A stretch of DNA of 5,868 nucleotides, taken from assembly GCA_013205155.1 (NCBI GenBank), contig JABMMT010000284.1, forward strand, positions 1 to 5,868, given 5' to 3'. This document shows positions 1 to 5,866 of this stretch, one piece after another (within the stretch, counting starts at the first letter, position 1; each line of letters begins with the position of its first letter). Below the pieces are notes generated by a model that saw only the letters and a list, made by a program, of their open reading frames with translations, searched no databases and was not told the DNA's origin. The DNA is from Betaproteobacteria bacterium (GTDB lineage: Bacteria; Pseudomonadota; Gammaproteobacteria; Burkholderiales; Burkholderiaceae). A program made the position numbers and the translations under genes.

Positions 1-921
1 ATGTTTAGCTCTTTAACTCATCAAGGGGCTCAAGCGGCGGTAATGGCGCTTACTGCGGGTGCAAGTGATTACGTTGGCAAACCGGTAAATGCCACCGGTG
101 GAATAGATGATGCTTTTAAGGTATTAGAAACAGAGTTAATTCCTAAAATTATTGGCTTAGCGAAGCGCGTAAAAACGCGTAAAGCAAGAGAGGGCCAAGT
201 CGCTGAGGCGCCGAAGCCCGCTTCAATTTCTGCTGTAAAAACTCCCATTGCAGCAAAGTCCATTGCCCCAGTTAAGGCGCCATCTTCGTTAGCTTCAAAA
301 ATTGGTAAAGTTACTTCAGGGGTTTTAGCGAAGCCTGCAGAGGCAGTCTGTATTGGAGTTTCTACCGGTGGCCCTGAGGCACTTATGCAAGTATTTGGCG
401 CTTTCAATGCGCCGATTAGTGTGCCAATCTTTATCGTGCAGCACATGCCCGCAGATTTCACAGCATTGCTTGCAGCAAGATTGAGCTCTACAGGTGTGAT
501 GACGGTAAAAGAGGCTGAAGAAGGTGAGATTGCTGAGCCTGGAATGGTATACATTGCGCCAGGCGGCTTTCATATGACCATATCGCGGCCTGGTACTAAA
601 ACCATTATTCATTTAAATACCGAGCCTCCTGAGAATTCTTGTAGGCCAGCAGTTGATGTCTTGTTTAGAGCTGCGGCAGATGTCTATGGGAGTAGCTTAT
701 TAGCAGTCATGCTCACTGGCATGGGTTATGACGGGTTAAAGGGCACAGAAACTGTTAAAGAAAAGGGTGGCCAAGTAGTTGCTCAGGATGAGGCCACTAG
801 TGTCATTTGGGGAATGCCTGGTGCGGTAGTGCAGGCAGGGTTAGCAGATAGTGTCTTGCCAATTGATAAGATCACCGACGAAATCATTTTTAGAACCCGC
901 AAAGTTCCTGCAAGTCGCTAG
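1..921 (+). CDS. cheB: CheB chemotaxis protein-glutamate methylesterase/deamidase, 5'-partial
   Basis: CheB is the phosphorylation-activated cytoplasmic enzyme that removes methyl groups from (and deamidates) chemoreceptor glutamates, opposing CheR. The visible 306 residues start inside the receiver domain: the opening MFSSLTHQGA and ASDYVGKP match the last third of a CheB receiver, with the conserved Lys at residue 27. The first ATG is therefore an internal Met, and the true start and phospho-acceptor Asp lie upstream of the window. A linker rich in Ala, Pro and Lys covers about residues 58-112. The methylesterase domain follows (about 114-298). Its catalytic triad is complete: Ser121 in GVSTGGPE, His148 in VQHMP and Asp244 in LTGMGYDG. 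The reading frame is intact to the TAG stop. It is followed after one base by cheR, the classical partner. The family assignment is secure; the exact pathway (flagellar, pilus or other) cannot be read from this fragment. Confidence 0.97.
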   Translation: MFSSLTHQGAQAAVMALTAGASDYVGKPVNATGGIDDAFKVLETELIPKIIGLAKRVKTRKAREGQVAEAPKPASISAVKTPIAAKSIAPVKAPSSLASKIGKVTSGVLAKPAEAVCIGVSTGGPEALMQVFGAFNAPISVPIFIVQHMPADFTALLAARLSSTGVMTVKEAEEGEIAEPGMVYIAPGGFHMTISRPGTKTIIHLNTEPPENSCRPAVDVLFRAAADVYGSSLLAVMLTGMGYDGLKGTETVKEKGGQVVAQDEATSVIWGMPGAVVQAGLADSVLPIDKITDEIIFRTRKVPASR

Positions 922-922
922 C

Positions 923-1753
923 ATGTCTAAAGATTATTTACCTCAGTTTTATCTTATGTTAGAACAGCAGGTAGGAATTGCTCTAGACGATACCAAGCAG
1001 TATTTACTGGAATCACGTTTGAAGTCACTAGCCACACAGAATAGGTATCCTGATGTTTATGCCTTAATTAAATATCTGATACAAAATCCTATTGGGGCAA
1101 CGCATTGGCGGGCATTTGAGGCCCTAACTACAAATGAGACCTCTTTTTTTAGAGATAAGCATGTATTTGAGGCGCTAAAAAATAAAATCCTGCCAGAATT
1201 AATAGAGACGCGTAAAAAAGAGAAGGCCCTACGTATTTGGAGTTCTGCTTGCTCTGCAGGGCAAGAGGCTTATAGCTTAGCAATGTTGTTGCGAGAAGAG
1301 TTTGGATATCTAAACGACTGGACTATTGATATTCAGGCAACGGATATCTCGGAGCCTATTTTAGAAAAAGCAAAGTCTGGAATCTATAGTTCCATGGAGG
1401 CCCATCGTGGTCTTGATGCACATTACTTACAAAAATACTTCACAGCTATCGAAAAAGGTGCTTATCAAGTGAAGCCCATCATTCGGCAAATGGTGAACTT
1501 TTCGCATCATAATTTAGTGGGCGATTGGCCCTATTACCCTAAATTTGATTTGATTATGCTTAGAAATGTATTGATTTATTTCAGGCAAGATATAAAAGAC
1601 AAAGTGTTACTGAAAATACACCAACAATTAAATGGTAGTGATAGTGTTTTGATTTTAGGTGCTGCTGAATCAATTTATCTTAATAATTTATATAGCTTAG
1701 TACCTCTAGATAAGATTTCATTTTACAAACCTAATATTCCTATGAAGGTCTGA
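923..1753 (+). CDS. cheR: CheR chemoreceptor glutamate methyltransferase
   Basis: This is an S-adenosylmethionine-dependent cytoplasmic methyltransferase that adds methyl groups to chemoreceptor glutamates during adaptation. The 276 residues match the usual CheR length. An N-terminal helical CheR_N domain (about 5-60) is followed by TTNETSFFRD (69-78), the SAM-binding motif I region WSSACSAGQEAYS (106-118), QATDIS (138-143) with the conserved GIY and HRGL stretch (153-164), and LRNVLIYF (213-220). Motif I departs from the common STGEEPYS form (Ala, Gln and Ala replace Thr, Glu and Pro), but the glycine and surrounding framework are kept. I chose the ATG one base after the cheB stop because the protein aligns from MSKDYLPQFY. 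An upstream in-frame start at 851 would only add residues read from inside cheB. No good Shine-Dalgarno is seen, so translation is probably coupled to cheB termination. The cyclase gene follows after one base. Confidence 0.96.
   Translation: MSKDYLPQFYLMLEQQVGIALDDTKQYLLESRLKSLATQNRYPDVYALIKYLIQNPIGATHWRAFEALTTNETSFFRDKHVFEALKNKILPELIETRKKEKALRIWSSACSAGQEAYSLAMLLREEFGYLNDWTIDIQATDISEPILEKAKSGIYSSMEAHRGLDAHYLQKYFTAIEKGAYQVKPIIRQMVNFSHHNLVGDWPYYPKFDLIMLRNVLIYFRQDIKDKVLLKIHQQLNGSDSVLILGAAESIYLNNLYSLVPLDKISFYKPNIPMKV
1744..1749 (+). promoter_or_regulatory. Ribosome binding site of the REC-cyclase gene
   Basis: GAAGGT lies five bases before the ATG at 1755 and sits inside the last codons of cheR. 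It supports the chosen start and close translational linkage of cheR and the cyclase gene. Confidence 0.65.
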
Positions 1754-1754
1754 T

Positions 1755-2876
1755 ATGGAAAATCAAAACAATCCAACAGCTGTTGCAATTGATCCCGTAT
1801 TTGCCGCATTTACTGTTCTTGTAGTGGATGACAGTAGAACCTTACGTAAGATATTGATTCGTGAACTGAATTCATTGGGCTTCCATAATATTCTGGAAGC
1901 TGCTGATGGTTTAGAGGCTATTGAGGTAGTGAAGTCAAAGCCTGTTGATCTGATGTTGTTAGATATGGAGATGCCTGAGCTTGATGGCTTGGGTGTTCTA
2001 GAGCATATTAAAGCAGATGAAACCTATAAAGCCTTGCCAATCATTGTCATTTCTGGTGCTGAACAGTTCGAAAAAACCATTAAGTGTATTGAGATTGGTG
2101 CGGAAGATTATTTACCGAAGCCATTTGATCCTATTTTATTACGCGCACGTATCTTTTCATCGCTTGAGAAAAAGCGTTTACGTGACTTAGATAAAAAGCA
2201 CTTAGAAATGCTAAATCACGAAAAACAGTTATTGGAAATTGAGCAAATGAAAACTGAAAAGTTGATGCTCAATATTTTACCAAGGCCCATTGCAGATCGT
2301 TTGAAGCGCGGTGAGAAGAATATTTCTGGCAGCTATCCAGACGTCACAATTCTTTTTAGTGATTTAGTCGGTTTTACTAAGATGTCTTCCAAGACAACAG
2401 CGACAGAATTGGTCAAATTATTAAATGACTTATTTACCCGTTTCGATATTAGGGCAGAGGCCCTGGGGCTTGAAAAGATTAAGACAATTGGTGATGCCTA
2501 TATGGCTGTGGGTGGCCTACCGATTCCTCGGCCTGATCATGCTGCTTTATGTGCAGAAATGGCCTTAGGCATGTTTGATGATCTAAAGAGCTTTAACCAA
2601 GAGAATAGTGCTGATTTGAATATGCGCATTGGAATGAACTCTGGGCCAGTAGTGGCAGGAGTCATTGGATTTACCAAGTTTTCCTATGATTTATGGGGTA
2701 ACACCGTGAATACGGCTAGCCGTATGGAGTCCACCTCGCAGCATGGTCGTGTACAGGTTTCTCCAAGCACCTATGAGGCTTTGAAAGATACTTACGACTT
2801 TGAGGATGCTGGTCTAATGGAGTGTAAGGGGCTTGGCGAAATTCGCACCTATCTGCTCGTCGGTAAAAAAGCTTAG
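1755..2876 (+). CDS. Response regulator fused to class III adenylate cyclase
   Basis: This 373-residue cytoplasmic signalling protein should make cAMP from ATP under phosphorylation control. The receiver domain (about 20-136) has the acidic pair Asp25-Asp26, phospho-acceptor Asp70 in LLDMEMPELDG, Ser100 at the switch position and Lys122 in PKPF. A charged, probably coiled-coil helix (about 137-168) leads into the transducer-like segment LMLNILPRPIADRLKRG (170-186). The cyclase catalytic domain covers about 194-371. Metal-binding aspartates are Asp203 (FSDLVGFT) and Asp247 (IGDAYM). The base-specifying positions read Lys243 (EKIKTIGD) and Asp312 (YDLWG), the adenylate rather than guanylate pattern. 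The transition-state pair Asn319 and Arg323 (VNTASR) is present, so one chain has all residues needed for a homodimer with two active sites. It is third in line after cheB and cheR, which suggests phosphorylation by the cognate CheA-type kinase (not in the window). Enzymatic specificity is inferred from residues, not measured. Confidence 0.95.
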   Translation: MENQNNPTAVAIDPVFAAFTVLVVDDSRTLRKILIRELNSLGFHNILEAADGLEAIEVVKSKPVDLMLLDMEMPELDGLGVLEHIKADETYKALPIIVISGAEQFEKTIKCIEIGAEDYLPKPFDPILLRARIFSSLEKKRLRDLDKKHLEMLNHEKQLLEIEQMKTEKLMLNILPRPIADRLKRGEKNISGSYPDVTILFSDLVGFTKMSSKTTATELVKLLNDLFTRFDIRAEALGLEKIKTIGDAYMAVGGLPIPRPDHAALCAEMALGMFDDLKSFNQENSADLNMRIGMNSGPVVAGVIGFTKFSYDLWGNTVNTASRMESTSQHGRVQVSPSTYEALKDTYDFEDAGLMECKGLGEIRTYLLVGKKA

Positions 2877-2918
2877 TGAAGTCAAAAAAGCTGCTTTATT
2901 ATTGTTTGGTTGTTAATT

Positions 2919-2924
2919 GAGAGG
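2919..2924 (+). promoter_or_regulatory. Ribosome binding site deciding the UPF0114 start
   Basis: GAGAGG lies seven bases before the ATG at 2932. It favours that ATG over the in-frame TTG at 2917, which overlaps this site and has no such sequence of its own in front. Confidence 0.7.
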
Positions 2925-2931
2925 CGCAAAT

Positions 2932-3483
2932 ATGTCTGAACAGATGAATACCCAAGATGTTAAGTCTGACGATTCTGGTTACTTTGAAGTCTTGATTGAA
3001 AAAATCATCTTTAGAAGTCGTTGGATTTTGGCAGGTTTCTACCTGCTTTTAGTTGCAACATTATTTTTAGTTGCAATTAAGTTTGTTAAAGAGTTCGCCC
3101 ATTTCGCAATGATATTTTGGGATGCAACTGAAGCGGAGTTTGTTACAGGCGTATTAGAGATTGTTGATAAAACACTATTAGGTAATTTACTTATTTTAAT
3201 AATCTTTTCTGGTTATGAAAATTTTGTCTCCGTCATTGGTGCAGCAAAAAATAGCACAGATCGTCCTAAGTGGATGGGCGGAGTTGATTTTGCTGGCTTG
3301 AAGTTAAAATTGATTGGCTCAATTGTTGCCCTATCAGGCATTAATCTCTTAGCAGCATTCTTGGAGATTTCAACTACTAATAAAGAAAATTTAGGCTGGA
3401 TGGTCGGCATTCATTTGACCTTTGTAGTAACTGGCCTGATCTTTGCTCTTTCCGAAAGGTATATGCATCAAGAAAGGCATTAA
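2932..3483 (+). CDS. YqhA/UPF0114 family inner-membrane protein
   Basis: This is a 183-residue integral membrane protein of the UPF0114 (TIGR00645) family, whose E. coli member is YqhA. The biochemical role of the family is not established to my knowledge. Family-typical stretches are visible: EKIIFRSRW (23-31), a highly conserved core VDKTLLGNLL (78-87) running into FSGYENFVS (92-100), and IHLTFV (160-165). Four membrane segments are expected, at about 31-52, 70-95, 125-146 and 155-174. The N-terminus carries about 15-20 polar, acidic residues (MSEQMNTQDV and onward) beyond the E. coli protein. The gene starts 55 bases after the cyclase stop, on the same strand, and has its own good ribosome binding site, so it may be an operon tail gene or independently expressed. 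Nothing in the sequence ties it functionally to chemosensing. Family call is strong; function unknown. Confidence 0.92.
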   Translation: MSEQMNTQDVKSDDSGYFEVLIEKIIFRSRWILAGFYLLLVATLFLVAIKFVKEFAHFAMIFWDATEAEFVTGVLEIVDKTLLGNLLILIIFSGYENFVSVIGAAKNSTDRPKWMGGVDFAGLKLKLIGSIVALSGINLLAAFLEISTTNKENLGWMVGIHLTFVVTGLIFALSERYMHQERH

Positions 3484-3501
3484 TATTGTTTATATTGAGC
3501 C

Positions 3502-3540
3502 AAAAATGGAGTGAACTATTGTTTCTGGGGTAGCTCCATT
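3502..3540 (-). terminator. Possible weak terminator at the convergent gene junction
   Basis: An inverted repeat AATGGAG (3505-3511) and CTCCATT (3534-3540) surrounds the stop codon of the leftward transglycosylase gene, with a 22-base loop. Read on the minus strand, the stem ends in a run of five T (3506-3502), as a rho-independent terminator would. The stem is only seven pairs and the loop is long, so this is weak. On the plus strand there is no T run after the stem. Confidence 0.3.
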
Positions 3541-4949
3541 ACCAATTTATAGGCTACAGAATATTTATAGATATTACTTACGTATTGCACAGTTTCACTA
3601 CCAATGCGTTCTGCAGCGATGCGCTCAACATTATCGAACCAAATATTGGGATTTAGCCCACGTTTCTCTGCTTCGACACGTAATTGCTGAATTCTGCTTG
3701 GGCCAGCGTTATAGGCTGCAAAAGCAAATAGAACTTTATTTAAATCTGTCATAGGCTCTTTGCTGTAATACTGTTCTATCAGGTAACGGATATATTTAAT
3801 ACCTGCATTAATGTTGTTATCAACATTGTTAATATCACCAACTTTCAGTTCTTTACCTGTAGCAGGCATGATTTGCATAACACCGATTGCACCCACTTTA
3901 CTTTTCTTATCTTGGTCCAATCGTGACTCCTGATAGCCCTGAGCAGTCATGAGTAACCAGTCAATACGGTATTGATCACTATATTTTTGAAATACTTTAG
4001 TCAAGGTGTGAAATTTCTTGAGGTCGGCAGGATTGGTTGCGTTTTTAACCCACTTGACTGATTTCAGGTAGGTTTGCAGTTTCTGATTTCCAAAGCTGCT
4101 ACCAATCTTATTTTTTTCTGTAAAGGAATCAAGTGCTTTTTTGAGCTCTGGAGAATTTTTACGAAAACCAAAAGCAATTTCCCCGTCCTTATGTAGAACT
4201 AAATTCTCTTGTATTTGGATATTTTGGAAGATGCCCTTCCAAAATGTGGCTAAATATAAATCGCTTGCAGTAATCTGAACAAGATTTGCATTTGCCATTT
4301 CTAGTATATCTTCCGTTTCAAATGTACCGGGCGCATCTTTAAGAATGATGGGTGCTTTCTTTTGTTTCACTAGATCAGCACTTAAAATCTTCAGACTTTC
4401 TGCATAACTTGTACTAGGATTAACAAATACAACTTTGCCTGAAAGATCCTCGAGACTATTGAGCTTAGGCCCATTAGCAGATGTGACAATGACCTCTTTG
4501 ACACCGCTCGCCAGAGGTATCGAGAAATCAATTAGCTTTTGGCGATCTGGGGTTACCGTCATGTCTGCTGCAATGATGTCACCCTTACCAGCTAATAGTT
4601 CGGGTATCAAGCGATCACGGGGCGTAGGTAGAAAGATAAACTGGATTTTTAAATGCTTTGTGGCATTTTGCTTATTAAGATCTTGTTCAAACGCTATCAT
4701 CATGTCATACATAAGACCGCGCTGTTGCCCATCCTTATCCAAAAAGTAGAGGGTTTTGTTGTAGGGTAGCAAAACACGCACAATGCGTCTTTTAACCATG
4801 CTATCTAAATCACCTTTCCAAACAATTCTTTCGGATTGGATGGTGATGTGCTCGCTTTCTGGTGATGCTGCATTTAGTGGAGTTAAATGCAGCAATCCCA
4901 AAAGGAGTCCGCAGCTGATATTTTTAATAATGCTCAAATTGATTGTCAT
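3516..4949 (-). CDS. MltF-like periplasmic lytic transglycosylase with solute-binding domain
   Basis: The 477 residues follow the MltF layout: a secretion signal, an ABC-type solute-binding domain (SBP_bac_3), then a lytic transglycosylase (SLT) domain that cleaves peptidoglycan glycan strands to leave 1,6-anhydro-muramyl ends. The signal peptide is about residues 1-27 (Lys9, a hydrophobic LLLGLL core, cleavage near LNAA). The solute-binding domain (about 50-297) contains TVTPDRQKLIDFS with Arg136, and ASDLYL with Asp230, the positions where amino-acid-binding relatives contact ligand. The SLT domain (about 318-472) has catalytic Glu341 in QGYQESRLD, GVMQIMP (356-362), AAYNAGP (411-417) and ETVQYV (452-457). 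It probably acts in the periplasm. The start is the first ATG that leaves a complete signal peptide; no strong Shine-Dalgarno is seen. It lies 55 bases after the DUF1345 gene on the same strand. I leave the symbol blank because orthology to E. coli mltF is not shown. Confidence 0.93.
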   Translation of the reverse strand: MTINLSIIKNISCGLLLGLLHLTPLNAASPESEHITIQSERIVWKGDLDSMVKRRIVRVLLPYNKTLYFLDKDGQQRGLMYDMMIAFEQDLNKQNATKHLKIQFIFLPTPRDRLIPELLAGKGDIIAADMTVTPDRQKLIDFSIPLASGVKEVIVTSANGPKLNSLEDLSGKVVFVNPSTSYAESLKILSADLVKQKKAPIILKDAPGTFETEDILEMANANLVQITASDLYLATFWKGIFQNIQIQENLVLHKDGEIAFGFRKNSPELKKALDSFTEKNKIGSSFGNQKLQTYLKSVKWVKNATNPADLKKFHTLTKVFQKYSDQYRIDWLLMTAQGYQESRLDQDKKSKVGAIGVMQIMPATGKELKVGDINNVDNNINAGIKYIRYLIEQYYSKEPMTDLNKVLFAFAAYNAGPSRIQQLRVEAEKRGLNPNIWFDNVERIAAERIGSETVQYVSNIYKYSVAYKLVMELPQKQ

Positions 4950-4962
4950 ATTATCAAGCCAA

Positions 4963-4991
4963 ATGCTATAAGTTTAACTAACTTTAATCAA
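4963..4991 (-). promoter_or_regulatory. Candidate sigma-70 promoter for the transglycosylase gene
   Basis: On the minus strand TTGATT (4991-4986) and TAGCAT (4968-4963) are separated by 17 bases, each matching four of six consensus positions. It lies in the 55-base gap in front of the ATG at 4949. A transcript from it would have a leader of only about six or seven bases, in keeping with the lack of a clear Shine-Dalgarno. AT-rich sequence makes chance matches common. Confidence 0.27.
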
Positions 4992-5004
4992 TTAGAAGCC
5001 TTCA

Positions 5005-5682
5005 TTATCGATTGGGTAAATCGTAAATGATATTGATAGTCAGTACAAGTAGGGTCGTGTTGAAAACAAATGCGGTAAAGCCTTGAATCATCGCTAGGGC
5101 GCGTGTTCTGGAATGAGCAATATTTACGTCAGCAGTTTGGCATGTCATCCCAATAAGCATCGAAAAATATAAGAAATCAATATAGTTTGGATGGATGGTA
5201 TCGGGAAAGATTAATGGTGGCTGCTTGGTTTTTTCGTAGTCTTGGTAGTAGATATGAGCATAGTGCAATGTAAATGCAGTATGGATTAAAAACCAAGAGC
5301 TAATATAGGTGAGCAACACTAGGCTGATCACTTTTGCAGTATCGGAGACCATGAGAGATTTCATATCGGTCATGATTATCACAATGAATACTAAACTAGT
5401 GATGGACCCTAAAAGAATAATCAAAAGAATGAAGATGGCACCATCATCTTCTTTTTCTGCGAGATGAGCAATATTTTCTTTGGTGGAAAAATACATCATC
5501 AGAAAAGTCGATAGAACATATAAACCGCTTGCAATAATCCAAGATATGGCTAGACGAACCATTATTGAAGGAGTCGACGAGAGTATAAAAAAAGAGGCTA
5601 CCCCAATTAGGGTAATCAGCAAGAGGCGATGGCTAGCACTAATGTAATGCCAGTGTTGAGACCAATGGGTCGATTTCATCAT
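5005..5682 (-). CDS. DUF1345 family integral membrane protein
   Basis: This 225-residue multi-spanning inner-membrane protein resembles the DUF1345 family, which has no established function that I know of. Hydrophobic segments lie at about 20-37, 42-65, 82-104, 116-137, 167-183 and 195-219. Family-like stretches are LHYAHIYY (139-146), DFLYFSMLIGMTCQTAD (169-185) and FNTTLLVLTIN (207-217). A short acidic loop, AEKEDDGA (75-82), separates segments 2 and 3. The start is the first of two adjacent ATG codons. A TAAGG sequence lies 13 bases upstream, too far for a standard ribosome site, and AAAG is nearer, so either Met could be used. The gene precedes the transglycosylase gene by 55 bases on the same strand and is divergent from the small ORF at 5729. 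The DFLYFS segment looks superficially like the pore region of two-helix potassium channels but lacks the GYG filter. Confidence 0.85.
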   Translation of the reverse strand: MMKSTHWSQHWHYISASHRLLLITLIGVASFFILSSTPSIMVRLAISWIIASGLYVLSTFLMMYFSTKENIAHLAEKEDDGAIFILLIILLGSITSLVFIVIIMTDMKSLMVSDTAKVISLVLLTYISSWFLIHTAFTLHYAHIYYQDYEKTKQPPLIFPDTIHPNYIDFLYFSMLIGMTCQTADVNIAHSRTRALAMIQGFTAFVFNTTLLVLTINIIYDLPNR

Positions 5683-5716
5683 TGCTTTAGTATGGCCTTA
5701 ATTAGGTTAATGATCC

Positions 5717-5722
5717 AGGGAG
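5717..5722 (+). promoter_or_regulatory. Ribosome binding site of the small TTG-start ORF
   Basis: AGGGAG stands six bases before the TTG at 5729. This is a strong Shine-Dalgarno match at standard spacing and is the main reason for accepting the non-ATG start. Confidence 0.6.
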
Positions 5723-5728
5723 AATATT

Positions 5729-5866
5729 TTGAGTAATAAAAAGTTAGACTGGAAAATAGTATTGGGTTTATTAATCATCATTAGCGCCTGTTTAGTCGCC
5801 TATAGCATTACTCAAGAGCCCGAAAAAAACGTCAGCTTGCCAAGTGCCTGGATTTATCAAGCCTAA
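5729..5866 (+). CDS. Small 45-residue membrane or lipoprotein candidate, TTG start
   Basis: I do not recognise this protein. Translation from TTG gives MSNKKLDWKIVLGLLIII, then SACLVAY and a polar tail ending SLPSAWIYQA, closed by TAA two bases before the window end. The N-terminus has three lysines followed by a hydrophobic stretch (about 10-27), so it is either a single-span inner-membrane peptide or a secreted lipoprotein. ISAC (18-21) fits a lipobox with Cys21 as the lipid-bearing residue, which would leave a mature peptide of only 25 residues. Hydrophobicity continues past the Cys (LVAY), which favours a membrane anchor. There is no in-frame ATG near the N-terminus. The AGGGAG ribosome site and the coherent signal-like layout support it being real. 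It is divergent from the DUF1345 gene, with 46 bases between the starts. What follows it is outside the window. Confidence 0.6.
   Translation: MSNKKLDWKIVLGLLIIISACLVAYSITQEPEKNVSLPSAWIYQA

Noticed and set aside
69..612. Two minus-strand open frames opposite cheB
   Set aside because: They are antisense to a well-conserved coding region, have no recognisable domain and no ribosome site; they are coding shadows.
851..922. Upstream in-frame ATG that would extend CheR by 24 residues into cheB
   Set aside because: The extra residues do not resemble CheR and are read out of frame from cheB coding sequence. The ATG at 923, one base after the cheB stop, gives normal family length.
2865..2892. Direct repeat AAAAAAGCT (2865-2873 and 2884-2892) and small pairings around it after the cyclase stop
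   Set aside because: The longest stem is about five pairs and no T run follows in the right place. The repeat is short and in A-rich sequence, so chance is enough to explain it.
2892..2902. Possible extended -10 (TGCTTTATT) or TATTAT box before the UPF0114 gene
   Set aside because: No acceptable -35 partner at 16-18 bases, and the region is AT-rich. It is not strong enough to list as a promoter.
2917..2931. In-frame TTG as start of the UPF0114 protein
   Set aside because: It overlaps the GAGAGG ribosome site that correctly serves the ATG at 2932, and adds only five unconserved residues.
4435..4971. Two plus-strand open frames opposite the transglycosylase gene
   Set aside because: They lie antisense to the conserved solute-binding domain and signal peptide and show no protein-like character of their own.
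5683..5728. Promoters in the 46-base divergent gap
   Set aside because: CATACT on the minus strand and several TTG-type hexamers were considered, but none forms a convincing pair at proper spacing.
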